From the NCBI RefSeq assembly GCF_020880695.1, contig NZ_JAJIWO010000005.1:1-64000 (forward strand): 64,000 bases of DNA, given 5' to 3'. Of this stretch, positions 15,872-25,881 are shown piece by piece. Positions within the stretch are counted from its first letter, which is position 1, and the number at the start of each line of letters is the position of its first letter. The notes beneath the pieces were generated by a model. That model was not told the origin of the DNA. It did not search any database and was given only the letters and a program-made list of their open reading frames with translations. The stretch comes from Mucilaginibacter sp. UR6-11 (GTDB lineage: Bacteria > Bacteroidota > Bacteroidia > Sphingobacteriales > Sphingobacteriaceae). The position numbers and the translations under genes were made by a program.

Positions 15872-17791
15872 TTAATGTTTAGCCCACCAAAGAGGGGTTA
15901 GTACCGCATCGGGACCACCAAGTGCAGAAACCGCCTGGCCATAGCCGGTGATATTGCTGTTCCTTAACCCTGATGGATATTTCATACGCTGAGCAAAGAA
16001 TTTAACACTGCTGGTCATATAATTTGAGCTGGTCAAATCCGGCAGATCTGGCATGATATCTTCAACTGCCGGGTTTTCAAAAAATGGCAACCCAAGTCTT
16101 CTATGATCATTCCAGGTTTCTAAAGGCAACCATGGTAACTGAGCTAGATATTTTTGAGTGATGATCTTAGTTAATTGATCATTTCTTACACTGCCTGATT
16201 TATAAAGATCATTTTTAGGGTAGTTAATAGCAACTGTACCTGTAGCGCCGGTAAGGCCATCTTCATAGTTCATGATATGTGTTGAGCTTGGCTCGGTGGT
16301 ATGATCCCATTTAACAGATGTACCAACCCTGTTATAATCTGTAGAAGCCAGGTAAGTGCTCAAATTAGCGCTGGTTCCAAAATACTCAAAGCTTTTCGCG
16401 ATACCTGTTTCGTACGCGGTTTTAGCATCAACCGGTGTAGCCCAGCCACGAACGGCAGCTTCTGCCAAAAGAAAATAAGATTCCCATGGACCAAAAAACA
16501 CACGTTTGTTGTTACCGTTCCGGTAAACCAGGTTCAAAAGCGGTTTAAAACCATTGGTGGTGATTGCATCGTTCATGCCTGCTTTTGCACCCCAGTTACC
16601 ATCAACTTTAGCATTCCAGGTATTGGTAGAGGTTAGCGTTTTAACTACTGTACCTGTAGCGTCTTTTAAATCTTTTTGTGTAGCAGTAAAGTTGCTACCG
16701 ATGGCAGGGTAGTTAGGGTCTGTTGTGTTACCCGGGATACTAAATATCTTGTAGGCACGGGGGTCGATGGTGAAAGGCAGGCCATTGAACCAGTAGCCGG
16801 CGGCCGGATCATTAGTCTTGGTTGCAAACTGGTCTGTAAACTTTTGGCCCATCCAGTCGGCCGGTTTAACAGCTGATTGAAAAGATGCGCCCAGCTGATC
16901 AGCGGTTTTAACACTACCTAAGCCAAATACAAGGTTGTTGTAGGTTGCAGATATAGGCAAGCCCATCCACGATGATTCTTTCCTGAACACGCTGCTAAAC
17001 GGGTTGTAGCTGTTTGGGATTTCCTGTACGCTAAAGGTTTGTGAAGCATCTGTAATAAAATCATTAGTAGCGGCTGCGGCCTCAAATTCTGCTTTAGCTT
17101 TAGCAGGATCAACCTCTGATAAACGCATAGCCAAACGCATACGCATAGCGTTAGCATATTTGCGCCATTTGGCATAGTCATAACCAAACGCAGGATCTTC
17201 ACTTTTCAAAGTTTCCGGGTTAGTTACTGTAAGGTCCAGTTTTGAGCTGGCATCTTTCAACTCATCCAGCAGGTAATAATAAACGGTTTTAACATCTTTA
17301 AAGTCTGGATTAACTCCCTGGAAACCGTTAATCGGCATAGGGCCAAAGCTGTCAGAAAACTCGCTCATCAGGTACGCTCTCCAAATCCTTGCAACCTGGA
17401 TAAGATTTTTAGTATACACCTTAGAGGTTCCTTTCGCAATCTGATCGTTACCTACTGAAATAGCGCTATTGGCATTATTTAACCATTGAGATGATTGACG
17501 ATAATATTCAGATGTCCATCCGTCATCGTATGATCCGCGTGAAAATGTATCACCATCCTCGTCTTGCAAGCCATGACCGCCTACTACCCAGTATAAAATG
17601 AACACACGTTCAGACAATCCAGGATCCTGCTGGGCGCCTACTATTGAATTATTAAGGAAATATTCTGTTTGTACCTGGTCTCCATTTGCTTTGAGCGGGT
17701 CATTGTTAAGAGCATCAAATTTTTTGCATGAAGATACGGAAAGCAATGCAGCCGTAAGCAGCAAACCTGATTTTTTTAATGTCGTTTTCAT
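15872..17791 (-). CDS. SusD/RagB-type lipoprotein (SusD-like 2 family)
   Basis: 639 aa outer-membrane lipoprotein. The first 23 residues are a lipoprotein signal ending in SVSSC, with Cys as the lipidated residue. The rest matches the SusD-like family of glycan/oligomer-binding partners of SusC: an early KKFDALNNDPLKAN segment, helical TPR-like stretches with KWRKYANAMRMRLAMR, and a C-terminal NDHRRLGLPFFENP motif. It follows the SusC gene after 31 bp and would sit as a lid on that TonB-dependent channel at the cell surface. The substrate cannot be told from sequence. Confidence 0.92.
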   Translation of the reverse strand: MKTTLKKSGLLLTAALLSVSSCKKFDALNNDPLKANGDQVQTEYFLNNSIVGAQQDPGLSERVFILYWVVGGHGLQDEDGDTFSRGSYDDGWTSEYYRQSSQWLNNANSAISVGNDQIAKGTSKVYTKNLIQVARIWRAYLMSEFSDSFGPMPINGFQGVNPDFKDVKTVYYYLLDELKDASSKLDLTVTNPETLKSEDPAFGYDYAKWRKYANAMRMRLAMRLSEVDPAKAKAEFEAAAATNDFITDASQTFSVQEIPNSYNPFSSVFRKESSWMGLPISATYNNLVFGLGSVKTADQLGASFQSAVKPADWMGQKFTDQFATKTNDPAAGYWFNGLPFTIDPRAYKIFSIPGNTTDPNYPAIGSNFTATQKDLKDATGTVVKTLTSTNTWNAKVDGNWGAKAGMNDAITTNGFKPLLNLVYRNGNNKRVFFGPWESYFLLAEAAVRGWATPVDAKTAYETGIAKSFEYFGTSANLSTYLASTDYNRVGTSVKWDHTTEPSSTHIMNYEDGLTGATGTVAINYPKNDLYKSGSVRNDQLTKIITQKYLAQLPWLPLETWNDHRRLGLPFFENPAVEDIMPDLPDLTSSNYMTSSVKFFAQRMKYPSGLRNSNITGYGQAVSALGGPDAVLTPLWWAKH

Positions 17792-17822
17792 ATTTTATGA
17801 ATTAATTATTTTGATCTGAAAT

Positions 17823-20800
17823 TTAGAAGCCTACCGTTAAATTGAATAAAATAGTGCGTGTTGTAGGAAAGCTGCCACTCTCAAACCCAACAGCATTGCC
17901 GCCCGTAGCATATGACGATTCAGGGTCCATGCCGTTCATATGGCTTGAAATCAACCAAACATTGTTTGCTGATACACCTATTTTAGCGCGCTGGGCACCT
18001 ATATGTGATACCAATTTCTGCGGAAGGTTATAGTTTAATTGAACGTTTCTGATACGGATGTTAGATGCATCATATAGATTTGCTTCAGTTACACCAATAT
18101 TACCATGACCGGCTACTACGGTCCAATAGTTTTGTGGCGTAGTTTTTACGGTGTTGGGTTGATATTGGTTGGTGGTTGTATTTAATACAACACCGCTAAC
18201 AAGCATGTCTGCTCTGTCACCATTAACTACAGTTTTGTCTGATGTACCGTATTGCTCCATATTAGCAATTGTTCCTGAAAATATCTGACCACCGAAACGG
18301 GCATCAACCAGGAATGAAAAATCAAAGTTTTTATAAGAGAATGAGTTGGTAATACCAAGCAGGCTTGATGCCTGTTGATTACCAAGTCTTGCTCTTTCAG
18401 GATCTACCTGGGGTAAACCATTGGCATCTAATAATAACTGGCCATTATAAGGGCTGTTTGCGTCTTTTACTCTCAGGAAACGTGAACCGTATATTTCACC
18501 AAAAAGCTGGCCGGTTTCAGCAACGATTGACAGATCATCAAAACCGCCAAGCGGGTATTGGGTGACACCATCTGTTAGGTATTTAACGGTATTCCTGTTG
18601 ATTGAAAAATTGACTGTCGTATTCCAGTTAAAGTTTTTATTTCTGACGATCTTACCGTCAACCATTAGCTCCAGGCCCTTGTTCTGAATATCGCCGGCAT
18701 TGATTTTTCTATAACTGTAACCACTTAGCTGATCCATTGGCAGGTTGATTAATTGCCTGGTTGCGTTTGTTTTGTACACAGCAAAGTCGAAACCTAAACG
18801 ACTGTCAAAAAAGCGCATTTCTAAACCAGCCTCAAATGATTTGATCAGTTCGCTCTTAACAGTTGAATCATAAAGTACGTCACCGCGGCTGGCTGTAGTG
18901 TTACCATTCGCATCTTTGCTAATAGTATAAGTATTATACAGCTGATATGGATCCATATCATTACCTACCGCTGCAAACGAACCCCTCAGTTTACCATAAG
19001 TTAACCATGATGGCAATCCGCCGTTTTTAGCCATTAACTGGGTAAATAAAAACGAAGTACTTACTGAAGGATAAAAATAAGAACGGTTGACAGCGTTTAA
19101 TGCGGATGACCAGTCATTTCTGAAAGTTCCGTCAACAAACAAGTAACCATCATAATTCAAACCCAATGAGCCGTAAATAGAATAAATATCATGATTAGAC
19201 AACTTCTGGTCGACTGTCGGGCTACCTGTGCCATTATTGATGAAAAATAAGTTAGGCACCTGCAATGGGTTTGCACTTGCACTTAATGATGAAGACTGAC
19301 GGTTCATTAAGTTGCCGCCTAATGTTGCGGTTCCTCCCAGTTTTCCAAAAAGGTTATCTTTTTTGGCTGTCAGCAAGCCACTATAGTTAGTTTCAGTAAA
19401 TGTGTTTTTACCCAATGCATATGATCCTGTAGAAGTAGGTGTCGCACCTGCATAAGTACGGCTTTCGGTATTGGTTGTATAAGTATCAGCACCGCCCCTC
19501 AATTCTGCGGTTAACCAATTGTTAAATTGGTATTTGATAGACGCGTTAAGTAAAAACCTGTTCCTGACATCCTCATTAAGGTTATATTTAGATGCCCAGT
19601 AAGGGTTCAGCACATTGTTCTGGCGCCACCAAATCATTTTGCCGTTACCATCAGTAGCTGGTTTAAAATCCCTGATATCGATAGATGTTGGCAGTAAAGA
19701 CATTGCATAGAAATTATTGCTTGGGTTATATCCTGCCTGCGGGCGGTTAAGTGCGGTAGAATTAATGTATTGAACTTTGGTATCAACAGTCCATTTGTCG
19801 TCTTTACCAAATTTGCTTACCGTTCTGCCCATGACGTTATTCCTAATTAACTTAGCGCCCGGAATGAAGCTTTTTTCATCAAGCCTGCTATATGAGGTGT
19901 AAACGGAAGTTGATTTATATTGTTGCTGTAATGAGATACTTTGATTTGCAGTTAAACCATTATCAAAATAGTTGCCTATGTTATCATAAGTATGTAGCGG
20001 CGCGGTGGTTCCGTCCCATTTTTTTTCAGCCTGTCCGGTTGCTTTTGGTCCCCAGCTGTTGTCTGAAGTAGCGCTATATAAGCCACTTTCTCCCTGGCCA
20101 AATTCTGTTTGAACACCCGGTCTTTTAAAAATGCTTTCGGTACCTATTGATGATGAAATAGTAATACCTAAGCCTTTTTGTGTCTTACCTGTTTTGGTAG
20201 TGATCAATATAGCACCATTACCGGCTCTTGAACCATATAAAGCCGCTGCGGCAGGGCCTTTCAATACGCTAAGGCTTTCTATATCTTCCGGGTTAATATC
20301 CGATAAACCGTTACCCATATCCCGCGACGGGTTATAATAATCGTTATTGCCATCCACCGGGCCGATAAAGTTATCCAGCGGTATGCCGTCAACCACAATA
20401 AGCGGTTGGTTTGAGCCTGTAAGCGAATTGTTACCACGCAAGGTAATCCTTGATGATCCACCCGGCCCGTTACCAGAGCGCGTTATCTGTAAGCCCGCAA
20501 CCTGTCCGGACAGGGCATTTACGATATTGGGCTCTTTTGCTGCGGTAAGTGTTTCACCTTTAACTTCCTGTACGGCATAACCCAGTGATTTCTTTTCCCT
20601 TTTTATACCTAACGCTGTAACTACTACTTCGTTAAGTGAGGTCTCATCGGCCTCAAGTACCACATCCAGCGTAGATGCTGAACCTACCGTAAATTGGGCA
20701 GATTTATAACCAATGAAGGAAAATGTAAGCACAGCGCCGGGCTTAACCTTCAGACTGTATTTACCATCAACATCAGTGGTTGTCCCACTGCCGGTACCTT

Positions 20801-20939
20801 TTTCGGTAACGCTCACACCGGGCATAGTCTGCCCGGATTTTTCAGTCACTGTCCCGGTGACTGTTGTTTGTGCATAAGCTGTCATTGTTATCACACTAAA
20901 CAACAAGAAAGCGAAACACCTTACGTAAATTGTTTTCAT
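17823..20939 (-). CDS. SusC/RagA-type TonB-dependent receptor
   Basis: 1038 aa. A Sec signal peptide (ends TAYAQ, about residue 24) is followed by a carboxypeptidase-D-like domain (TVTGTVTEKSGQTMPGVSV, to about 110), a TonB box/plug start (LNEVVVTALGIKREKKS), a plug with GNNSLTGSNQPLIVVDGIPL and GPAAAALYGSRAGNGAILIT, and a beta-barrel ending in F. These are hallmarks of SusC outer-membrane importers. It lies between a ROK regulator gene (53 bp upstream) and its SusD partner, so the three probably form one transcription unit. Confidence 0.95.
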   Translation of the reverse strand: MKTIYVRCFAFLLFSVITMTAYAQTTVTGTVTEKSGQTMPGVSVTEKGTGSGTTTDVDGKYSLKVKPGAVLTFSFIGYKSAQFTVGSASTLDVVLEADETSLNEVVVTALGIKREKKSLGYAVQEVKGETLTAAKEPNIVNALSGQVAGLQITRSGNGPGGSSRITLRGNNSLTGSNQPLIVVDGIPLDNFIGPVDGNNDYYNPSRDMGNGLSDINPEDIESLSVLKGPAAAALYGSRAGNGAILITTKTGKTQKGLGITISSSIGTESIFKRPGVQTEFGQGESGLYSATSDNSWGPKATGQAEKKWDGTTAPLHTYDNIGNYFDNGLTANQSISLQQQYKSTSVYTSYSRLDEKSFIPGAKLIRNNVMGRTVSKFGKDDKWTVDTKVQYINSTALNRPQAGYNPSNNFYAMSLLPTSIDIRDFKPATDGNGKMIWWRQNNVLNPYWASKYNLNEDVRNRFLLNASIKYQFNNWLTAELRGGADTYTTNTESRTYAGATPTSTGSYALGKNTFTETNYSGLLTAKKDNLFGKLGGTATLGGNLMNRQSSSLSASANPLQVPNLFFINNGTGSPTVDQKLSNHDIYSIYGSLGLNYDGYLFVDGTFRNDWSSALNAVNRSYFYPSVSTSFLFTQLMAKNGGLPSWLTYGKLRGSFAAVGNDMDPYQLYNTYTISKDANGNTTASRGDVLYDSTVKSELIKSFEAGLEMRFFDSRLGFDFAVYKTNATRQLINLPMDQLSGYSYRKINAGDIQNKGLELMVDGKIVRNKNFNWNTTVNFSINRNTVKYLTDGVTQYPLGGFDDLSIVAETGQLFGEIYGSRFLRVKDANSPYNGQLLLDANGLPQVDPERARLGNQQASSLLGITNSFSYKNFDFSFLVDARFGGQIFSGTIANMEQYGTSDKTVVNGDRADMLVSGVVLNTTTNQYQPNTVKTTPQNYWTVVAGHGNIGVTEANLYDASNIRIRNVQLNYNLPQKLVSHIGAQRAKIGVSANNVWLISSHMNGMDPESSYATGGNAVGFESGSFPTTRTILFNLTVGF

Positions 20940-20992
20940 TGGCTTGGTTTTAAATTAGAATAGAACTTTGGTTATTTATCGATTTATTGAGT

Positions 20993-22180
20993 TTAATTAA
21001 AATTGCAATTTTCTATTACCAGCGTGGCCGCACCCAAAAGTTCGGCATTGGTGGCTACTGTAGATACCCGTATTTCCGTCTGCTCAGCTAGCCAGGGTAT
21101 ACAAAACTCATTGATAGCCTGTTGAATGGGCGCCATTAGTATTTTTCCGGCTATAGCCCCTCGTCCGCTTAATACAATCAGCGTTGGGTTCATAATATGT
21201 ATTAATGTTGATATCCCTTTACCAATCAAAAAAGCCGCGTCAGACAGAACAGACACAGCCAGTGGATCACCAGATTTAGCAGCATTAAGGAAGTGATCAA
21301 CAGGCAGCCCGCCTGTTGTTTTATACACCTGTTCCATGCTTGAACTTACACCTGAGTCCATTTCTGACTTAGCCCGGTCTATCATGAAGACCAGCGAAGA
21401 ATCCACTTCCAGACAGCCACGTTTACCACAAGAACAAATTTTATTGCTTTGCGATAAAGGGATATGACTAAATTCACCAGCATACCCACTATGCCCGCGA
21501 AAAAGGCTGCCATTAACAATCATGCCTAAACCAATACCCCAGCCAATGTTTACGACAAGTACATCTTTCAAATCCTTGCCGGAACCAAATTTCTGCTCGG
21601 CTAGAGCTATTAAACTCGAGTCGTTGTCAATAAAAACAGGCAAACCCAGCTCTGCGCTCAGGTGATCTTTTAGCGTAACCTTGCCTTCAAGCTTAAAAAA
21701 GGTGTGATTGACACCCTTGACAGCACTTACAAAACCAGGCATGCCTATACCTATCCCCAATATTTGGTTCAATGAGATCCCCGATCGTGCTATATAATCT
21801 TTCAAAAAGGCAATGAATCTTTCTGTAAGCTCCGGCGTTTCAACTAACACCAGTTCCCGCTTTTCTAACCCTACCTTAACATTATTTGCCAGATCATAAA
21901 TAACAATCTGCGTAACCATCTGATCTACAGCTACGGCAACAATGTAACGCTGTTTATCCGCATTTAACTGAAAGGAAGACGCCCTTCTTCCACCGGTTGA
22001 GGCGGCTAATCCATTTTCGTGTATGTACCCATCTTCAATCAGACCGTTAACCGTGGTAGCTACCAATGGTAAACTTTTTTTCGCACAATGGCTTAACTCG
22101 GCTAATGTAAGCCGGTTATTGTAGTAAAAATGTTTAATGAGCACGTTACGCAGTAAGTGCTGTTTCTTTTGAACACTCAT
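20993..22180 (-). CDS. ROK-family transcriptional regulator
   Basis: 395 aa. Residues about 12-60 form a winged helix (LTLAELSHCAKKSLPLVATT, then RRASSFQLN). The rest is an actin-like ROK sugar-kinase fold: DNDSSLIALAEQKFG, NIGWGIGLGMIVNG, the ROK signature GHSGYAGEFSHIPL, and a zinc site CSCGKRGCLE. This is the NagC/XylR layout, a sugar-responsive repressor. The ATP-binding lobe is kept, as is common in regulators. It is encoded upstream of the SusC/SusD pair and is likely their regulator; palindromes lie before its start. Confidence 0.92.
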   Translation of the reverse strand: MSVQKKQHLLRNVLIKHFYYNNRLTLAELSHCAKKSLPLVATTVNGLIEDGYIHENGLAASTGGRRASSFQLNADKQRYIVAVAVDQMVTQIVIYDLANNVKVGLEKRELVLVETPELTERFIAFLKDYIARSGISLNQILGIGIGMPGFVSAVKGVNHTFFKLEGKVTLKDHLSAELGLPVFIDNDSSLIALAEQKFGSGKDLKDVLVVNIGWGIGLGMIVNGSLFRGHSGYAGEFSHIPLSQSNKICSCGKRGCLEVDSSLVFMIDRAKSEMDSGVSSSMEQVYKTTGGLPVDHFLNAAKSGDPLAVSVLSDAAFLIGKGISTLIHIMNPTLIVLSGRGAIAGKILMAPIQQAINEFCIPWLAEQTEIRVSTVATNAELLGAATLVIENCNFN

Positions 22181-22186
22181 AATTGG

Positions 22187-22225
22187 TTAAGTAAACTTAA
22201 TATTATTTTTTTGTTAAAACAAAAA
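22187..22225. promoter_or_regulatory. Two palindromes upstream of the ROK gene
   Basis: TTAAGT-AA-ACTTAA (22187-22200) is a perfect inverted repeat lying 7 bp before the ROK start codon. TTTTTGTT-AA-AACAAAAA (22208-22225) is a second, of the same 2-bp-spacer type. They are good candidates for ROK autoregulatory sites, but A/T richness lowers certainty. The rest of the 22226-22665 interval shows no convincing gene. Confidence 0.45.
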
Positions 22226-22665
22226 CTTATTAATAATATTTAAAAGTTTATCAAAGTTCTGGTTTAATATTAAATCTATCCATCGGTAGGATGACTAACT
22301 TTTTTGGTGGTGGAGACAGTCAAAAACAATATTATTCAGTATAGGGGATATTATTTGAGGTTACATTACAAGGCTATGATGGTCTTAACAATTACGGAAT
22401 TTTACTATCGTCAATTTTATAAGTTCCGGGACATCCTGAAAGAAAGTAGCATCAGCATCACCTGTAATGGAGTGAATGACACAGCGTGGATTTATTTAAC
22501 TTTCTAAATTATTCACATTTATCAGATATAATATGCCCTAAAAAGCATTGAATTTTTTTCTTACCGGCCTGCAAATTGATAAAATCACTGGCATGATGAA
22601 ACTTTTACTGTTATAATCTCTTTAGTGTAAACAAGGACTAAAAATGAACCTTCGGACTAAAACAA

Positions 22666-24213
22666 ATGGAAAAGGAAACAAAGAATGACGATTTAAAAAT
22701 AGAACTGCGAACCCTGACTAAGGATGATTACCTTGGCTTAAGAGCCTCGATGATAGAAGCCTATTCAGAATGGGAGGGAGCATCCTCTTGGGGCGAAAGT
22801 CATATCAGCAAACTGGTTGAACTATTTCCAGAAGGGCAGATTTGTATCCTGGTTAACGGCCATATTGCTGGCTGCGCTCTATCTTTGATCGTTGATTATG
22901 AGCAGTTCGGAGATAATCATACTTACGCACAAATTACAGGTAATTATACTTTTTCAACCTATGATGAAAAAGGTGATGTTTTGTACGGAATTGATTTTTT
23001 TGTACACCCTGATTTCCGGGGAATGCGCATTGGCAGGCGCCTTTATGACGCGCGCAAAGAGATCTGCGAGCGGCATAATCTGCGTGCTATTATTGCCGGC
23101 GGACGAATTCCCAAATATAAAGACTACGCCGATAAGCTGACCCCCAAAGTCTATTTAGAAAAGGTGAAAGGTAAAGAAATTCATGACCCAACCCTGTCTT
23201 TCCAGTTGGCGAATGACTTTCACGTGCGCAAAATTTTAAAAGGTTACCTGCCCGGCGATACCCAATCGCTGGAATATGCATCGTTATTGGAATGGAACAA
23301 CATTTATTACAATGAAGAAGCCGCGCATATTAATTCAAAAAAGTCTATTATTCGCTTGGGGCTGGTTCAATGGCAAATGCGGCCTTTCCCCAATATGGAG
23401 TCTTTGTGTGAGCAGATCGAATTTTTCGTCGATGTAATCAGCGACTATCAGAGCGATTTTGTTTTGTTCCCCGAACTCTTCAATGCGCCGCTAATGACCG
23501 CTTATAATCATCTGAGCGGAGCGGAAGCGATGCGCGAGATAGCCAATTTCACGATACCCCTCCGGGATAAGTTCATGGAATACGCCATTAGCTACAATAT
23601 CAATATCATTACCGGCAGCATGCCATTTTTAGAAAACGGGGTGCTACTTAATGTCGGTTACCTTTGCCGGCGGGACGGCTCGTATGAGATGTATCGTAAG
23701 ATACACCTTACACCGGCCGAAAAAAGCGCCTGGGGTATGGTAGGTGGCGATACCATCGCAACCTATGATACCGATTGCGGAAAGATCGGTGTTTTGATTT
23801 GCTATGATGTCGAGTTTCCCGAACTTCCGCGCATATTGGCCGATGAAGGAATGCAGATTTTGTTCGTGCCCTTTATGACGGATACCCAGAATGGCTACAC
23901 CCGTGTGCGCAGCTGCGCACAAGCCAGGGCAATTGAAAATGAATGTTATGTCGCTATAGCAGGTAGTGTAGGTAATTTGCCTAAAGTACACAATATGGAT
24001 ATCCAGTACGCACAATCGGCCGTTTTTACCCCTTCTGATTTTTCATTTCCAAGTAACGGGATCAAAGCAGAAGCTACGCCGAATACCGAAACGACACTAA
24101 TCGCGGATGTTGATGTAGATTTGTTGAAAGAACTCCACAACTTCGGTTCGGTAAGAAACCTAAAGGACCGGCGGCCCGATATTTATAAACTAATTAATAA
24201 AGGCAGGAAATAA
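22666..24213 (+). CDS. GNAT acetyltransferase fused to a nitrilase-fold hydrolase
   Basis: 515 aa cytoplasmic protein. Residues about 10-150 are a GNAT domain with the acetyl-CoA loop region DFRGMRIGRRLYDARK. Residues about 225-510 are a carbon-nitrogen hydrolase with the complete E-K-C triad: E270 (LFPELFNAP), K345 (YRKIHLTP) and C379 (VLICYDVEFP). The length and domain order match the YhcX-like fusion family. The hydrolase probably acts on an amide or nitrile and the GNAT half on an amine; the true substrates are not known. The gene is divergent from the ROK regulator and stands alone. Confidence 0.9.
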   Translation: MEKETKNDDLKIELRTLTKDDYLGLRASMIEAYSEWEGASSWGESHISKLVELFPEGQICILVNGHIAGCALSLIVDYEQFGDNHTYAQITGNYTFSTYDEKGDVLYGIDFFVHPDFRGMRIGRRLYDARKEICERHNLRAIIAGGRIPKYKDYADKLTPKVYLEKVKGKEIHDPTLSFQLANDFHVRKILKGYLPGDTQSLEYASLLEWNNIYYNEEAAHINSKKSIIRLGLVQWQMRPFPNMESLCEQIEFFVDVISDYQSDFVLFPELFNAPLMTAYNHLSGAEAMREIANFTIPLRDKFMEYAISYNINIITGSMPFLENGVLLNVGYLCRRDGSYEMYRKIHLTPAEKSAWGMVGGDTIATYDTDCGKIGVLICYDVEFPELPRILADEGMQILFVPFMTDTQNGYTRVRSCAQARAIENECYVAIAGSVGNLPKVHNMDIQYAQSAVFTPSDFSFPSNGIKAEATPNTETTLIADVDVDLLKELHNFGSVRNLKDRRPDIYKLINKGRK

Positions 24214-24453
24214 TTATTTAGGCTAATTTTCGGTAGCACGATTAATATTGGGGGGCTGTCTTTTAGGCTGGCTTCCTAAAAAATTGGCCGCGTTCATATA
24301 AATTGACCTAATAATTCAATTTTATGCTTGAAATAGCAAATCAATAGCCTGCTTTTACAACGATAATAATTCACTGTACAAAGGTGCCCTCTTCCGAAAA
24401 GGCTGCGGTAAGTGTATGCCACACTGCTATGAGATCAAAAATAAATTATATTA

Positions 24454-24469
24454 GCTAAATCAATTTAGC
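24454..24469. promoter_or_regulatory. Putative LacI-type operator, site A
   Basis: GCTAAATCAATTTAGC is palindromic except for its two central bases, and the symmetry extends one base on each side (24453-24470). It ends 17 bp before the ATG of the first SGNH gene. It matches the local consensus GCTAAAWCGWTTTAGC at 15 of 16 positions. Confidence 0.75.
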
Positions 24470-24486
24470 TTTAATAGATTTGTAGG

Positions 24487-25875
24487 ATGAAGAGAAGCTT
24501 ATCCAACTTGTTTTTATTTTTTTGTTTAATAGCAACTGCCAGGGCCCAAAATGTTCAACCTTTTCACCAGGGCGACCGGGTGGTTTTTACCGGTAATAGT
24601 ATTACAGATGGCGGCCATTATCATTCTTACATCTGGTTGTATTATTTAACCCATTACCCATACAGGCGTATCACTGTCTTTAATGCCGGAATCGGAGGCG
24701 ACGTAGCACAACAAATATTTGAAAGGCTGGATAGCGATGTCTTTGCCCATAAGCCCACGGTGATGACGCTTACCTTTGGCATGAATGATACCGGTTATCA
24801 AAACCTTAAAGGAGATAAAGCGGATTCGGTTTATAACGCCAAAATTGCGGTTGCTCTGAAAAGCTTTGCTTTTATTAAAGCAAAACTAAGTGCGCACCCT
24901 GAAGTCAAAAAGATCATGATCTCGTCACCACCCTATGACGAAACATCTAAAATAAAAATTACCACCTTATTTAAAAAGAACGCCGCTATTTTAAAAATAG
25001 CAGCCGAACAACGAAACGCCGCAGCCATTAACAATTGGGGTTATGTAGATTTTAATGGCAGCCTGACACAGGTCAGCCTCCAGGAGCAGCAGCGTGATTC
25101 GCTGTTTACGTTTAATAATTCCGACCGTATTCATCCCACTAATGACGGACAGATGGTTATGGCATATGCGTTTTTAAAGGCCCAGGGCCTGGCAGGTGCA
25201 AAAGTGGCGGACATCGTAATTAATGCTTCCAGAAAAAGGATAGAACGTGCCGAAAACTGCCTCATCACCCGACCGGATATATCATCGGGAGTCGTCAAAT
25301 TTAACTATTTGGCTTACTCGTTGCCTTACCCAACAGACACAATACCGGGTGGTTTTGGCAGGCCGCAGCGCGCGCAAGCTGAGGGTTTAAAACTAATACC
25401 CTTCACAGACGAATTTAACCAGGAACTATTACAGGTTAAAGGATTAAAGCCAAACCCGTATACGCTTAAAATTGACGGTAAAACTATTGGCACTTATACC
25501 GGCGCCAAACTTAACCATGGTATTAACCTGGCTTTAATAAAAAACACGCCGCAATACCAGCAGGCGTTGGCTATATTGCATATTAATGAAGAACGCTGGG
25601 AAATTGAGCGGCGCCTGCGCGAATATTACTGGATCCATTATTCAATACTTAAGCCCAGGGAGCTTTTGTTTAACGATGGCGACGCCACCATTGATTCGTT
25701 GCGGAAATATGCCAGGAAAGATTTTTTTGTGGCGGTAACCATGCCAACTTATCGCAAAGCAAGGTTTAAAAGTGTCCGCGAAGCCTGGCAACAGGAAATA
25801 GACACACTCACCAACCAAATGTATAAAGTTAATAAGCCGGTCACTCACCGTTTTGAAATCACCTTAATCAAATAA
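24487..25875 (+). CDS. Secreted SGNH/GDSL esterase
   Basis: 462 aa with a Sec signal peptide (about 1-20, ending ARAQ). Block I is GNSITDGG with catalytic S38 (GNS replaces the usual GDS); the Gly/Asn blocks are seen in NAGIGGD and GMNDTG (N100); the catalytic pair is D213-x2-H216 in SDRIHP. The second half (about 240-462) holds a beta region and a helical tail with EERWEIERRLREYYW, also present in the paralogue at 28690. The likely role is deacylation of glycan chains in the periplasm or outside. The GH38-like gene follows after 6 bp. Confidence 0.88.
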   Translation: MKRSLSNLFLFFCLIATARAQNVQPFHQGDRVVFTGNSITDGGHYHSYIWLYYLTHYPYRRITVFNAGIGGDVAQQIFERLDSDVFAHKPTVMTLTFGMNDTGYQNLKGDKADSVYNAKIAVALKSFAFIKAKLSAHPEVKKIMISSPPYDETSKIKITTLFKKNAAILKIAAEQRNAAAINNWGYVDFNGSLTQVSLQEQQRDSLFTFNNSDRIHPTNDGQMVMAYAFLKAQGLAGAKVADIVINASRKRIERAENCLITRPDISSGVVKFNYLAYSLPYPTDTIPGGFGRPQRAQAEGLKLIPFTDEFNQELLQVKGLKPNPYTLKIDGKTIGTYTGAKLNHGINLALIKNTPQYQQALAILHINEERWEIERRLREYYWIHYSILKPRELLFNDGDATIDSLRKYARKDFFVAVTMPTYRKARFKSVREAWQQEIDTLTNQMYKVNKPVTHRFEITLIK

Positions 25876-25881
25876 ATAGCG

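Noticed and set aside
22304-22507. 67-codon open frame in the gap before the GNAT/nitrilase gene
   Set aside because: No ribosome-binding site, no recognisable motif and a composition typical of A/T-rich chance ORFs.
24475-24482. TAGATTTG, a match to the Bacteroidota -7 box, before the first SGNH gene
   Set aside because: It lies 4 bp before the start codon and lacks a TTTG 19-21 bp upstream, so the transcript would begin inside the gene; probably coincidence.
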